A stretch of DNA of 64,000 nucleotides from Temnopleurus reevesii (taxonomy: Eukaryota > Echinodermata > Echinoidea > Temnopleuroida > Temnopleuridae). Below, piece by piece: positions 11,801 through 23,690 of the stretch. The DNA is taken from positions 39,203 to 103,202 of the forward strand of contig BQKZ01000618.1 of the NCBI GenBank assembly GCA_036244855.1. Direction: 5' to 3'. Within the stretch, counting starts at the first letter, position 1. Every line of letters begins with the position of its first letter. A model generated the notes under the pieces. The model was not told the origin of the DNA. It made no database searches and saw nothing but the letters and a program-made list of their open reading frames with translations. Made by a program: the position numbers and the translations under genes.

Positions 11801-14183
11801 GATAAACATCAAGCAATTTTAATCAGGATACATTTGGTATTTGGTATTGTATAAAAGTAAGTCTAGCTTGTCTGGCTCAAACTATAGGCCTAAAGCAGCG
11901 ATGTACTAATTGTTTTATTGGAAGAGTGAATGTTATTAGATATACTGCCATGGTAACAAAGATTTTGATCTAACACAAATGTTGCAAAGATTAAGGGTAC
12001 ACCTTACTCCATATAAAAAACCCATGGGCCCATAAAGTTGTTTATATTATCTTCCACGATAGGTAACACAAATAGGACGGAGGGAGCCCTCACCTTCTTT
12101 CGTCCATGACGTACATGTCAGCTTCCAATAGAGACTCTCTACAAATATTTTCTGAGAGGGTTTATCTAAATTTGTAACGGAACCACTGTGACACAGCAGA
12201 ACATGCACGTACCTTTCTAATAATTATATTACTACAACCTAATAAAGCAGCCAAGCATAATTCAAACGGAAAATGATGGTTCAGCTTTTTTATCTCGTCT
12301 TTTCCAGCCCTTTCCTCGATATTTTAAACTTTCATAGCCGCTGGCTAAAATGTTATGCGTACAGCAACCCTATCGCCGTACAATAATATCACACGGTTTT
12401 TATCCACCCAATGATAACAGGACTTACTTATTTGTTTCTCTTTATAGAGCAAGTAAGAGATTCGTTTAGGAAACTTCTCAAAGTCGATGACACCGTTGAG
12501 TGAAAACAATCCAATTTTGCCGCGTTACCATGGTTACTACCTGATTGAGATGCACACTGGGAATTGGGGCATATCAGTATTTTATTTTCTTTCACCCCAA
12601 CACATATTTTTGTTTTCACACTTTAAATTTGGCATCAAACATAGACCCATGAGGGACGAGAGATAAAAGAGTGACACAAGATTGGGGAGGGGGTAGGGTA
12701 GTAGGGGAACAGTGTGAGTAGGAGGTAGGGGATTGGAGGGGGAGGGGGACAGAGGACTAAAGAGGGAAGGGGTCAGGGATAGAGGAGTGGGGTGTAGGGG
12801 AGTGGGGAGTGGAGGGAAAGACAACTAAGAGTTACCGTGCAAGGGATGGAAACGCGCACAATAAAAAGACAAAAATATTTTGAGAAAAATTTCATTTTGT
12901 TCTAAAGAAAATTATGGCAATTCGAGAAGAGAGAGAATGTGGAAAGAGGAATGAAAAAATAGGCCTACAGATTAAAAAAGCAAGAAAAAGGACAACATGA
13001 ACATGAAAGCCCCTTCTTGAGTGCTATGTGTCAGTGTGCGACAAGGAAGTTGTCTGTCCATGGGTGTCTGTCCATGGTGCATGTAAAGTTGTGTTTGCGG
13101 AGCGAGGGTGGAGATGGGGTAAAGTGAACCCCTAGTCACAGGTGCATGGGACCCTCTCTTCCAGGGGAGGGGGTATGGTGATGTATAGGTTATAATGACA
13201 GAGATGTGGTGCAAGCAGAAAGCACCAGTCTCGACTCTTTTCCTCTGCAAATTTAAACTTTTCAAAACCAATTCTAGCAAAGAGTGATATCTCTTTGAAT
13301 AACTATCTCAGAATGACGCAAATAGAATTATAGAGAAAGGTCAGATGAATTTCTCTCCATTTCATTTCTCTAATTTGTTCTCAACTGTTACACCTACACC
13401 TAAGCTGGATTCAAACAAACCATTCACCTAAATGATAACCAATGAGGTAACTTTCAATGCAGCGCTGATGGCCGAGATAAGATGGGGGAAGGTGATGAAA
13501 CTGTTTTCAATCCATGTTTTCTGATGAACGAGATTAAACAGAATGAGAGGTGACAATGACAAGGTAGAATCGTCACTAACTCCTGATCAGGAAAAATGAC
13601 TAAGCTCTCCTTTCATGTCAATTCCAAAATATTCATTACACTATTTGCTTATTACGATCCCCATCCCACTTCTGGAGTTAATTTGAGAATGATTTTGCTC
13701 ATATTTGCTTCATATTTAGGATGGACTGCTAGCGTTGATAGCTGAGATATAATCATGGTGTCAAAACGCTTTTCCTTGGCAATATTCTATTATAAATTAA
13801 TGTTTGGGATCAGATATCATTCAAAATCACCAGGAAATCTTGTTTGTTACAGACAACTGCCCTATATTAAACAAGATGTATTAAACAAGACTCTCTTTTA
13901 AATGATAGAACTGTTTGTATAGAAGTAACAGAGAGAATGATGCTGTACATGAATTGAATCCTTATCCCCAATTTTTTTCGTATTGCTTTCCTAACTTTTA
14001 GTTAAAAATATAATTGGTTTATTTTGGGAACTGGTCTTATTTTATACTCTTTTTGTGTGAAAAGATAGAGAAAACAACCCGCTTTTATTCAACAAAGTGG
14101 ATGATAATGTGCAGACTGGATGAATTGAGTCTCAAACATTCAATAAAAAATAAAAAATATAAAAAATAAAAAAAAGTACTCAC
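8888..14183 (-). other. dach intron 2
   Basis: 5296-bp intron, donor gtgagt at 14183, acceptor ccttgtggcag. It contains the G-rich tract at 12684-12825 and a small tandem duplication of gtgtctgtccatgg near 13049-13077. The vertebrate segment missing between exons 2 and 3 could in principle be an alternative exon here, but I found no convincing candidate. Confidence 0.87.
12684..12825 (+). repeat. G-rich tract with G-quadruplex motif
   Basis: About 140 bases of G-runs on the plus strand. The segment 12684-12707 has four runs of at least three G with loops of 1, 2 and 5 bases, which meets the usual quadruplex rule. More G4-G5 runs follow near 12728-12752 and 12790-12815. The transcribed RNA would be C-rich, so a quadruplex would form in the DNA template strand. 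Confidence 0.8.
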
Positions 14184-14302
14184 CATTTTCCAATTTTGGT
14201 CTTTTGAGCAGGTCGAGAGCGGGTCCCATACGGCTAAGTCCATGGATGGTTGGTGTGAGCGAGAGAGGAATATTACGCTTAGGAGGTCTGCCTGGTCGAC
14301 TG
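14184..14302 (-). CDS. dach: dach exon 2: RPGRPPKR basic motif and linker
   Basis: Codes for the end of Ser133 through codon 172 plus one base. The acceptor is tttctcag|C and the donor AATG|gtgagt, a near-consensus 5' splice site. It opens with SSRPGRPPKR (133-142), the short basic, AT-hook-like segment that directly follows the Ski/Sno/Dac domain in Dach proteins and probably helps nuclear localisation or DNA contact. A linker with a hydrophobic stretch and a second basic patch (LKRPKLEN) follows; this may correspond to the vertebrate KKIKLE segment. The vertebrate poly-Ala run between these points is absent. Phase 2 in, phase 1 out, matching exons 1 and 3. Confidence 0.94.
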
Positions 14303-17300
14303 CTGAGAAACAGAGGAAAACAACATTGGAAAATAATGAATAATAGTAATATAATAATATAGAATATTTTTATAGCGCTAATAACAAAGAGTAGCATAGT
14401 CCTTTACAATATAAAAGTTGTAAGACAAGCTCATAAATCTTTAAATGCATAATTATGACAGTTATATCTTTATCATACTTAATACAACTAATCTTCTTCA
14501 AACAATGGATTGACATGATCTCTATATAACTGCTTGCTTGCTTATCTTTAACTTCACTACATTTCCACAGTGCGGAAAATAAATGTAATGTTCTCAAATA
14601 AAACAACAAATAGAACACATCAAATTATTCTTACAAATACAATTACTTTTATTATATGATATATGATATATCAACTATCAAGGTTTATGTCAATGAAGCA
14701 TTCCCTTCAGGGTTCACCTTTGACCTCACATTTATACTACATGTCTTACAAGGTGAAAGCAATGATTACCAAAAATAACACCAAATTCAACAAGAGTCAC
14801 TACTTCTTTATTCCATATATGCCAATCAAATTATTGCCCCTGAAAAAGTACATTGCCCCCTGAAAGAAAAAAAAAAGGAGGGAACTCATTGAGCCTCTCA
14901 GTGGGGAATCCTGTTCCAGTTTAGGTCACAATGACAAGAGTCGGGAGAAAAAAAAGAAAAATCAGATATTCGGAATCTCGAGAAATGGTAGTTTAGCATT
15001 TCCCCAAATGACACTTTTGTGACCAGAAGTAGTTAGCATCCATTCAGAAAATCTAACTCAATAAAACACCTCAAATTACAAGGGCGGAGTATCAGGTGGG
15101 AGAATAGAGAAGAGGGTGGCTGGGGCATCAATAGAATAGAAACACGTATGGGGGAGAGGACAGGAGAGGAGTGTGAATAAGAGATGGGGAAAGGATATGG
15201 GAGAGGGGTCAAAACAAGAACAAAATTATTGCCTCCTTGGTCAAAAAAGAAAAATAGGAAATGATGCAAAGGGCAAAAACCAAATATAGGAAGCTACATG
15301 TATATAGCAGGTGATGAACACATAAAAGAAAGACACAAGATACAGAGAAAATCATTTCAATTATGATATCCATCAAAAGATATTAATCAGGGTGAGGAGA
15401 AAACTAAAAATGGAGTAAAATCAGGAAGGAAAATATTCCACATATCCCCCTCTTCCTAAGAAAAAGTCAAGATTGAGCAACTCCATAAAAGAAAGATTTG
15501 GAAAATATGAGTCGCTATGGGACAAAGAGAACAAAAAATATTTAAGTAGAAAATCCATTGTACCAAGTCATTTGAAGGAAAGTGACAGAAAATATAGTTC
15601 TTCCTGGGATAAAATAGTTTTTGAAGACACGACGGTGTCAGTGAACCTGTCGGAGTTATTCTTCGTCGTCGGACGTAGATCCGAGAGTCACTGATACATC
15701 TAGAGTGAGCAAACACACTGCATTATAGCATACTAGGTTAGACAAACTTGCACACGCTCGGTTTACGTATGCCAAACTTGTCGATTCTCCATCTAAATCT
15801 TTCTTTTTATTACCAATCGAACATTTCTCGCGAGGCCCGGTGAGAGACCGCGGAGGGGGGAAGGAGAGCCGGTCAGGGGGGCACCTGACACCGAAAGCTA
15901 AAAACGATGAAAGAAAGGATCTGTTCATTTGCACAGCGATTACGAGTCATGACGAATGAAACGTGTATTTATGACAGAAAGAGAAATGGAAGAAAGAAGG
16001 AGAGAGTGAAAGAGGGGGGAAAAGATTGACCTATTTGCTCTATGTGTTACCTGCATCCGAGAAGAGCTGAGTAAATGTATGGACCCGTTTATGATTTCCC
16101 CTCACACTCTAGGGTTTGGGGTAAATGATCATGGGAGAAGGTTGAGGGAGAGGGGGAATTTGAGAAATAGCTTGTATCTAGGCCCCTTATGTCAATGGCA
16201 TACAGTAACTACAGCATACTCTTATGTACACAAAGTGTTAAAAACTTACAGGCAGGATGAGGTCTGGATGTTAACAATTATGAAAGTATGAAATTGATTG
16301 ATTGATCAAAAGAGTAAACTTTGCCCTTTTTAACATCACTTAAACAAGGAAAACAAAGGACAGCTGAGAGGGGCACATTGAACTCTAATAATCCATAGCA
16401 AGATCGTTCACTTCGTTTCTCTACACTTTGGACCACATTGTTTAGGCATTTCCCCCATCCAACTAACTTTCATTTTGTGGAGGAAATACAAGAACTTTTT
16501 TTACGCTACTTGCAGATGTCAAAACACATACTAAAATTCATTGAATGAAAAGTATCTGAAGTTGCTGTTTGCATATTATAAAAATTATAATAAACAAATC
16601 TCTCATTAATTTCTCCTTGGAATGCAAAATCTATAGTTAAAAACCTAAAAATCATAATTCCCTTTCGTGTCGACTGATATTATCTGTAGAAATTCCACAC
16701 CTCGTATCAACTTTATCTTTAAAATTCCTCAACATAGCAAATTGCAGGAAAGCAATCAGCATCTGTGCATTACATACAGATGAATTATATTACATGACAA
16801 GGCTAATTAGCTAATTGCTGGTAACTTGTTTGTAACAAATGCAATCACCATAACAACTAGGCATGAAACGTTGCGGAGCCCATCAGAGCGTAATATTATG
16901 TTGTCCATGTCTGATGGGACTTATTGGTCGTGACAGCACCTTTCAATGTGCTTGGGCAGATACGGGTCTGTACCCTCGGTTCTTCCTACCCCTACCCCTC
17001 CCCACCACCTCCTGCACCCCAACCAATCATCAAATGATCCCCCCTTTTCCGCACTAATTTTCAATCCCTGCCCATCGACTTATCTCTCATTTCTCGTCCC
17101 ATGCAAATGAAATAATAAACGACTGTCATCAGACGACAAACCAGCACAAGGACAGGGATGTTTCAGTCCATGTAAGCTGAACCTAGAGTAATTAAGACTA
17201 ATTTTGAAATAGAAGTTAACTTCCCACATTTGGTTACGAGATGGGATGCTATGATAGGAGAAGTTGAGAGCTGATGCGAGATCATACCGCTAATGGAACA

Positions 17301-20284
17301 ATTAGTACATCCATCCACGGATGAATTTAGACAGGTGCTTTGCAATGGATATATTCATTTTATTACCCATTGGTGAATATATCACTTAAAAGCCTCTATA
17401 AAAGTTTAATTTCTCAATCTTAAGAGAATATAAAACACAATAAATTCATGATATCAACAAAGAAAAAACACAAACCTAATAGTATTCGTGATTTACAAAA
17501 ACTTTTAAACATGATGTGAAGTTTCAGTATAAAAAAAAAAATAAAAATAAAAATTCTGTCCATATAAATCTTCTGTTTTATATTCCATTCCAATCAATTA
17601 GACTAACCAAAAACAAACAAAAGGATAAATGATTTTTATTCTAAAAAACTAAAATAGATCATGCTATCAAGTTCCAAATCCTTTTATCCTGTTATTTTAT
17701 ATTATTCATTTAAACCATGTTTCAGGAATCATGTAAAATCATTAGAGATAAAAACAAAAATTACAACAAGCTGACCACAAAATGTAATTTGGGAATAAAA
17801 AGAATGACAAAAACAGTACTTAAACCCATTTAATGGGTCACATTATATAAATAAAAAATCTGATTAAATTTCCCTCCACAATAAAATCAAATATCTTTAT
17901 GTGAGAAAGCTTTCCATGAAATGTGACACAACTTCCCTTCTGCTCTCAAACTCTTTCGCACAGATAATGAGTTCACAGGAGAAATTCAGGAAAGGGCATA
18001 ATGAAAATGTTGGATCATTAGGAACTTCCATCAACGATACACACCTGATCAGAGACAATCAAAACTTGCTAATTTGAAGAAAAAGTCACAAATATAGAAT
18101 TTCTTCAGGATATGTATTTTTAAGTTCTATTATTTTGTCCTAATTACCTCATTTTCATTTCTACGGAGAGGGGTGAGGGTAAAATCTACATTTGAGGTTT
18201 ATTTGTGTGAAAGTCATCTCTTTCTGCACCATAACCACCTCACATAGTAATTAATATAGTGTATCTATATTCTTCTCAATGTACATGTAGGAATCATTGC
18301 AACAAATAGATTTATTGCTTATTCCTGATGATTGTCAAGACATGAGCAAAATGTAATTTGATACTGGAAATGCAATGAGATTATGAAATGCTTAATACAC
18401 AAATATCAATAATGATTCGTTACATTTAAAGAAAATATTAATGAGATCAAAGTTCACAAAGCGCCTAAATCTCAAATCCTAATTCTCACGCATATTAGAG
18501 AGATACTGCATCATGTGAACTATTTCCCAACAATGAATTGATTGTCATTTCCTCCAAGTTGTTTGCCCAACTTGAGCATTAATGGTAGAAAAATACAATC
18601 ACTACTCAAAAGAAAACACAAATTGGCATTAGACAAATACACCAAATCCTCAATAGAGGAAGACAAATTTTACACTAAAAAGTTTTTAAGGGCTTTGGGT
18701 AAAGTGAAAGAAAACAGGAGGCCGAAGCACAAGTCAAAATTCATGATTTCCTTTACAAGAGCCGAGGAGAATCGGAAGAGAGAAACAGGCACTTGTGGAA
18801 AACAGAATAGAGATTTTCTTCTTTTGTGTGAGGTTGGAGAACATCAACCGAATTTCCATTTCAATTACATCAAGTCAGTCCAAGCTAAACATCTTGCAGG
18901 ACTTTTCCGATCCTTTGTGAGGTTCTCTCCGCTCCATTCCTCTTCTGCGCTATGTCCTCCAACAAAGGAGATCAACGTTTGAAAGGCATGTTCCACTGTT
19001 ACAAAAATACAACTTTCGCTTGTTGTCCTTTGTGTGGATGTAGCACAGCCCATAGCTACACTTGGTTCGGCCGAGATGGCAGAGAAAACGGAGGGGAAAG
19101 GGTGGAAAGCTAGAAAAATAAAGTTCGGCACTGACAAAACTTTGGAAAGCTTCTTACACGGAACGGAAGCCCTCAAGTTAAACACTGACAGGAGGTTTTC
19201 TGCCATTCTTCTTTTCACTTACTATTTTTTTAATCCCGGTATAATTTCCAAGGGGAGCAGTGGCTTATGTTATGATTTTTTATTCAAAGTGAAAACTGTT
19301 TCAAACAACAGCTTACAAAAATATGAACCCTTCCTAACTTCTGGATTGGTGCCTAGACAATTCAGATTATGGTATTCAAGCCATCTATGGAGGCAAACAG
19401 GAAAGAAATCACTCAAATGCACATATACATTCAACCCCTTTGAACTGATATTCAATTACTTTGGATAATTAATGAAACAATGATGTAAGACTTATTTGCA
19501 ATCTCTGATATTACAAATTGAAATTTGACTACAGGATTTGAACTAAATTATTTCTTGATTTTATTTATAACCAAATAATTAAAGATTCTTATATTCTTTA
19601 AAGAATGCTAATCCATCTGTAAATTCCATATTTTCCTCATTTGTCTGCAAAAATCCCTGTCTGATTGGAAGATCTGAAAGACATGGATTTTTTCTGAAAG
19701 AATGATTGAATCATGTTGACTTTTCCAAATTGACTTTGCTTTGGCGTAATTCTACTGTTTACTTGTCATCACTTGAAATATGGAGCCCCAGGCTTTTAGA
19801 AGATTTGACGGGTTCCAAGAAAATAGATGAGATGGATGCAATGGTAAGGGAGATGCTTTCTGATATTTCTCTTAACCGCTTCCCTACCGCATCCTCAACA
19901 CTCCTTTTTAAAGCTTATGGCAGTAAAACATTTCGGTAGCAAATCACTTAAGCTCTAAGAAAAGCAAGTATATGTACATGCAAATAGGTATTTCAAGATT
20001 ATTTTTTCATAAGTAATATTCTCTACAACAAGCATGCTGAATACTTGTTTGTTTCAGATTTGTTCTTAATTTTTTGTACATTACTTACAGTTCGTCAAAA
20101 TTAGATATTTTTGCTTTAAATGATGTGTTTTTTTTTAAATATCCAACATTTGAGATCGCTTTATTGGTTTAAATGAAAGCAAGAAAAAAAAACAATTACA
20201 TAAAACTTTTGTAATCTACTAAATCTAAATAAATATGCAGAGGGAGGCAGCAGTATGCAGCACACAGCACAGCACATACACAAG
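14303..20284 (-). other. dach intron 1, proximal segment
   Basis: 3' end of the 47.75-kb intron, next to exon 2. AT-rich, with a SINE-like 3' tail at 14337-14420 and a GC-rich patch near 15830-15900. Two plus-strand open frames (18542-18982 and 19034-19468, 146 and 144 codons) lie close together, but their peptides resemble no family I know and have the Lys/Ser/Phe bias of AT-rich DNA. An octamer ATGCAAAT is at 17101-17108. No gene is supported. Confidence 0.75.
14337..14420 (-). mobile_element. SINE-like 3' end, truncated
   Basis: On the minus strand this reads gtaaaggac ... gcgctataaaaatattctatattattatattactattatt. It matches by eye the 3' end of the complete element at 34261-34552 (gtaaagcgcc ... 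gcgctctataaattgtatctattattatt). It is therefore probably a 5'-truncated copy of a related family, inserted in the same orientation as dach and just inside intron 1. Confidence 0.5.
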
Positions 20285-20708
20285 ACGTTGTTGTTGTTGT
20301 TTTTGGGGGGGCGATAAATCACCATAACATATCAAATAGATACAGCTCAGCTAACCATTCTTTCTTTTTAATGAATGGAATAAAATCCAAAAGAATGTTT
20401 CAAAAGAATTTCTTGTCTCCTAGGATTAAGTATTTCAATAGTTATTTCTTTACCTCTCAGACCAATTAAGATTAAGGCAACAAAAACTAACACTATGAAA
20501 GAGAGAAGACATGAGAGAAATAAAGAAACTATAGAGTATGTTTACTGAGGCTGAAACATTCCCATTCCTAGGTCTAATCTCAAACATCAATACCAATGCT
20601 AAATGCACCAATGACCAACCAAAATAATCTTGAACTTGCTCAAATAAATATACACAACAATCAAAAGAGAGAGAATAACATTCCTTTGGAAGTGCTTAAC
20701 AATATGAT

Positions 20709-20922
20709 GGATTAGCTGAGGATTATCTACTGGTGGGTAACAAAGCAGAAATGAACAATTAAAAACAGCCACCCTTTAAATCCTCCATTTGAACTTGAGA
20801 TCACAAACAAAGCAATTAAGGATTTTTGTGGCATTTGTACCAAGAACTGAGGATTAATGCAATAAGATTGGTGATTGTGAGGTTGGGGAGATGTTATTGG
20901 TTTAATTTAATGGATTTAATCC
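20709..20922. promoter_or_regulatory. cluster of four GGATTA (Otx/bicoid-class) sites
   Basis: GGATTA occurs at 20709-20714, 20720-20725 and 20851-20856, and in inverted form (TAATCC) at 20917-20922 within ggatttaatccc. Four exact 6-mers in 214 bp is well above what random sequence gives (about 0.1 expected on both strands). This is the core of Otx/Gsc/Pitx-type homeodomain sites. A regulatory role for dach is inference. Confidence 0.4.
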
Positions 20923-22439
20923 CAGGAAACAGTCCACTAGGCAAACAAAAGACCAATGAATATATATCAAGAAAGCCACCTGCAAGTTCAATTTATTAGT
21001 TTCCACCAAAAGATTTTCTAATGCTTTTATAAGTGTAGCCTTGCCACAAAGGTTTTCAATTGATTCATCAATTAGATGACGTTGTATGTATTATTCATTT
21101 ACTCTCTCTTAATTTCCAAGAAGTCATTAGAATCAAACAGGATTGTCTTTGTGGATCATGACTAATTAAATTAATAATGTCCTCATAAATACAATTACTT
21201 ATTATATCATCTAATACCTATGTCATCACAGCATATTTGTTTTTCAAATCATACATTGTAAGTATCACTTGTGCCACACATAAGAGACAAAGTTGTGGTC
21301 GTAACACATACCAGTATACAGAGATGAGAAAGGCTCGCAGATACATAGTCATAACTGAAAAATTATTGCAACAGTGGCAATGAAATGAGAGATTGAATGA
21401 ATTTCCCTTATCAGATCAAACACTATTATTTGACAGAGTGGGAGAAAATTGGGTGAAGAAAGGCAACTCCATAACCGACAAAAGAGCGGCCATCGGCTTA
21501 TTTGGGGTGAACTTGTTCATCGCGTTGTTGGCGATTAGACATGTTTTGACAAATGCTTTAGTCTCGTTGGCGACATTAATCCATCACTACACCTGGCATG
21601 GGAGCTGGAAGTGCTACACCAGAACTTAAATTCTCGTTAACAGGATTACTTTCTGCACATATTTGGCACAAAAACTATCACCGCCAAAAGAAATATCTGA
21701 CCAAAGAATGATGAAAGCGTGTCTATGTATCTAACTTCTGCACTGTTTCCTGAAGTAAGTCTCAACTTGACAGATGTACAAAGATCTGGACTGCTGATAA
21801 ATTTCCAAGATGGAATTATTTCTTGAAAAGTTGTCCATGATGAAAATTAAAGTAAAGCAAATACATGTAGCAAATATGCACTCCTTCCTCTTACACTGTA
21901 TTACCTTATCCCTTTTGCTACTGGAAATGAACGGTGCCTGCACTGAACATGAAACATTACAGCAATGTAAATTGAATAACAAATATATAAGAGATAATTA
22001 TAAGACGAAAATATTTTGAGTAAATTAGAACTATCATAGGTAAATAATGAGTAAAAGTGTATGATATCTCACAACTTGTCACAAGTCATTTGTTTAGCCT
22101 AACCACTATTATTCAAAATATTTTGACACAAGACAGAAAAGAGTCTTCAGACAACATTGACCTCACAAATATAAAACTAAATCTACATCTGATCACTTCT
22201 TGCCCAGTTGAATTTTGTTCTAAAATGTCAAGTCACAAAAAATGATCTCCTGCTACATCTTGATCCATTCTTGAGAGTAGAAAAGGACAAAATTGAGAAT
22301 ATGTACTTGTAGCTTCATTTCTGGAGCATTGTATTTCATAGGGAATCCAAGGAAAAAGGCAACAGTCTTTGACAAGATCTTCTGTAAAGCAAAGATTTGT
22401 TCTCTTCTGATAGATTCCTTTGTGAGTTGCCATGTACCC

Positions 22440-22580
22440 ACGAACATTCACACATCGCACACTCTGAGCATTTCCGCCACCTCTCTAGCCCGGCTGATAG
22501 TGGCAGAGCCGAGCGTCAATTCCCTGCTGAGATGGGGGTCTACTCTGAGCAAACAGTGTCACGCTGGAGACGGAAACTGA
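22440..22580. promoter_or_regulatory. GC-rich island, candidate regulatory module
   Basis: 33 of 60 bases at 22441-22500 are G or C, in a strongly AT-rich intron. The sequence is complex, not repetitive. The minus-strand reading shows no convincing splice-site-bounded open frame. It could be an enhancer, an alternative exon or a repeat remnant. Confidence 0.25.
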
Positions 22581-23364
22581 TATCGCTACAAGAGCAGCAC
22601 AGCTTTCATATTTTGTTTTCATTCTATTTCATTTTCGTTTGTCAAATATTCATTTGAGTTTTTTCCACCTTTTCTCCCTCTATGTCATTGCCTCTAGATT
22701 TGTTCAATATATTGTCTTTCTCATTTCACAGTTACAATACCTTGGAATGATATTATCTTACCTTTAACCTATACATTGAAAGTGCATCTCTTCATATAGA
22801 TAGAATGCAACTTTCTCATGAAGTTTTTTTTTCCTGTTTTATGTACTAACATGTACACAAGTAAAAAAAAATAAAAATGTTGCTTTAAATAATCTTATTT
22901 GAGGGTAGGGATTTGTAATATCCTTTTAGTCTCCAGAAAAAAATAAATTCCAGTAGCATTTGTATACAACCCAAACCTCATTGACATCATCTACAAGTAA
23001 AAAATTATTAATGACCAAATCAATTTTTTTCTATTGAATGCACAAAGTTCGCAAAAGGGAGAAAATACAAGTGAGTTCTTGACAAACAAAATATTGTGTG
23101 AGGTCACAAACCTGACTTTATTTTACCTTAGGAAGAAGCATACGTCCAATCAAATAGAATAATTTATATCCCCGTCTTAATACTATCTATCTATGACTGG
23201 AAGACGTCAAGGCTTCGCTAATGCCCACAAAGATGAAATCGGATTCCACGCTTGCACTTGTTCAGTTGTCATAATTCTCCGTCACCTAATACCTCTATCC
23301 CAATTAGATGTCCATTACCAAGGAGTGTTTATGAGGGTCAATGGATGGAATGGCAGGAGGGGAG

Positions 23365-23690
23365 CTGGCGTTCTGGAGGAGGGGTGCTCGTGGCTGGTGT
23401 TCTGGTTGAGGGGTGCTGGTGTTCTGGTGGAGGGGTGCTGGTGTTCTGTTTGTGGGGTGTTTGTATTCTGGTGAATGGGTGCTGGTGTTCTGGTTGTGGG
23501 GTGCTGGTGTTCTTGTAGAGAAGTGCTGATGTTCGTGACATGTTATGCTAGTATTCTTGTGGAGGAGTGCTAGTGTTCTGATGAAGGGGTTCTTTTGTAC
23601 TAGTGGAGGGCCGTTTATGTTCTCATGGCGGAGTGTTGATGTGCTGGTGCTGATGTATTGGTGGAGAGATGCTGGTGTCCTGGTACTGTA
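23365..23690 (+). repeat. 22-bp minisatellite, about 14 copies
   Basis: Tandem units of 22 bases, consensus close to ggtgttctggtggaggggtgct. The left copies are nearly identical (from 23365) and the right copies increasingly diverged until about 23690. Gly/Val-rich open frames across the array come from the repeat. The gradient of divergence suggests recent expansion at the left end. Confidence 0.9.

Noticed and set aside
16879..16918. Possible small-RNA hairpin (cccatcaga / tctgatggg)
   Set aside because: Arms of only nine bases with a 22-base loop; too short for a microRNA precursor and expected by chance in 64 kb.
18542..19468. Two neighbouring plus-strand frames (146 and 144 codons) as a possible gene or transposon remnant
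   Set aside because: Lys/Ser-rich peptides with no recognised motif, in different reading frames; nothing links them. A protein search could reopen the question.
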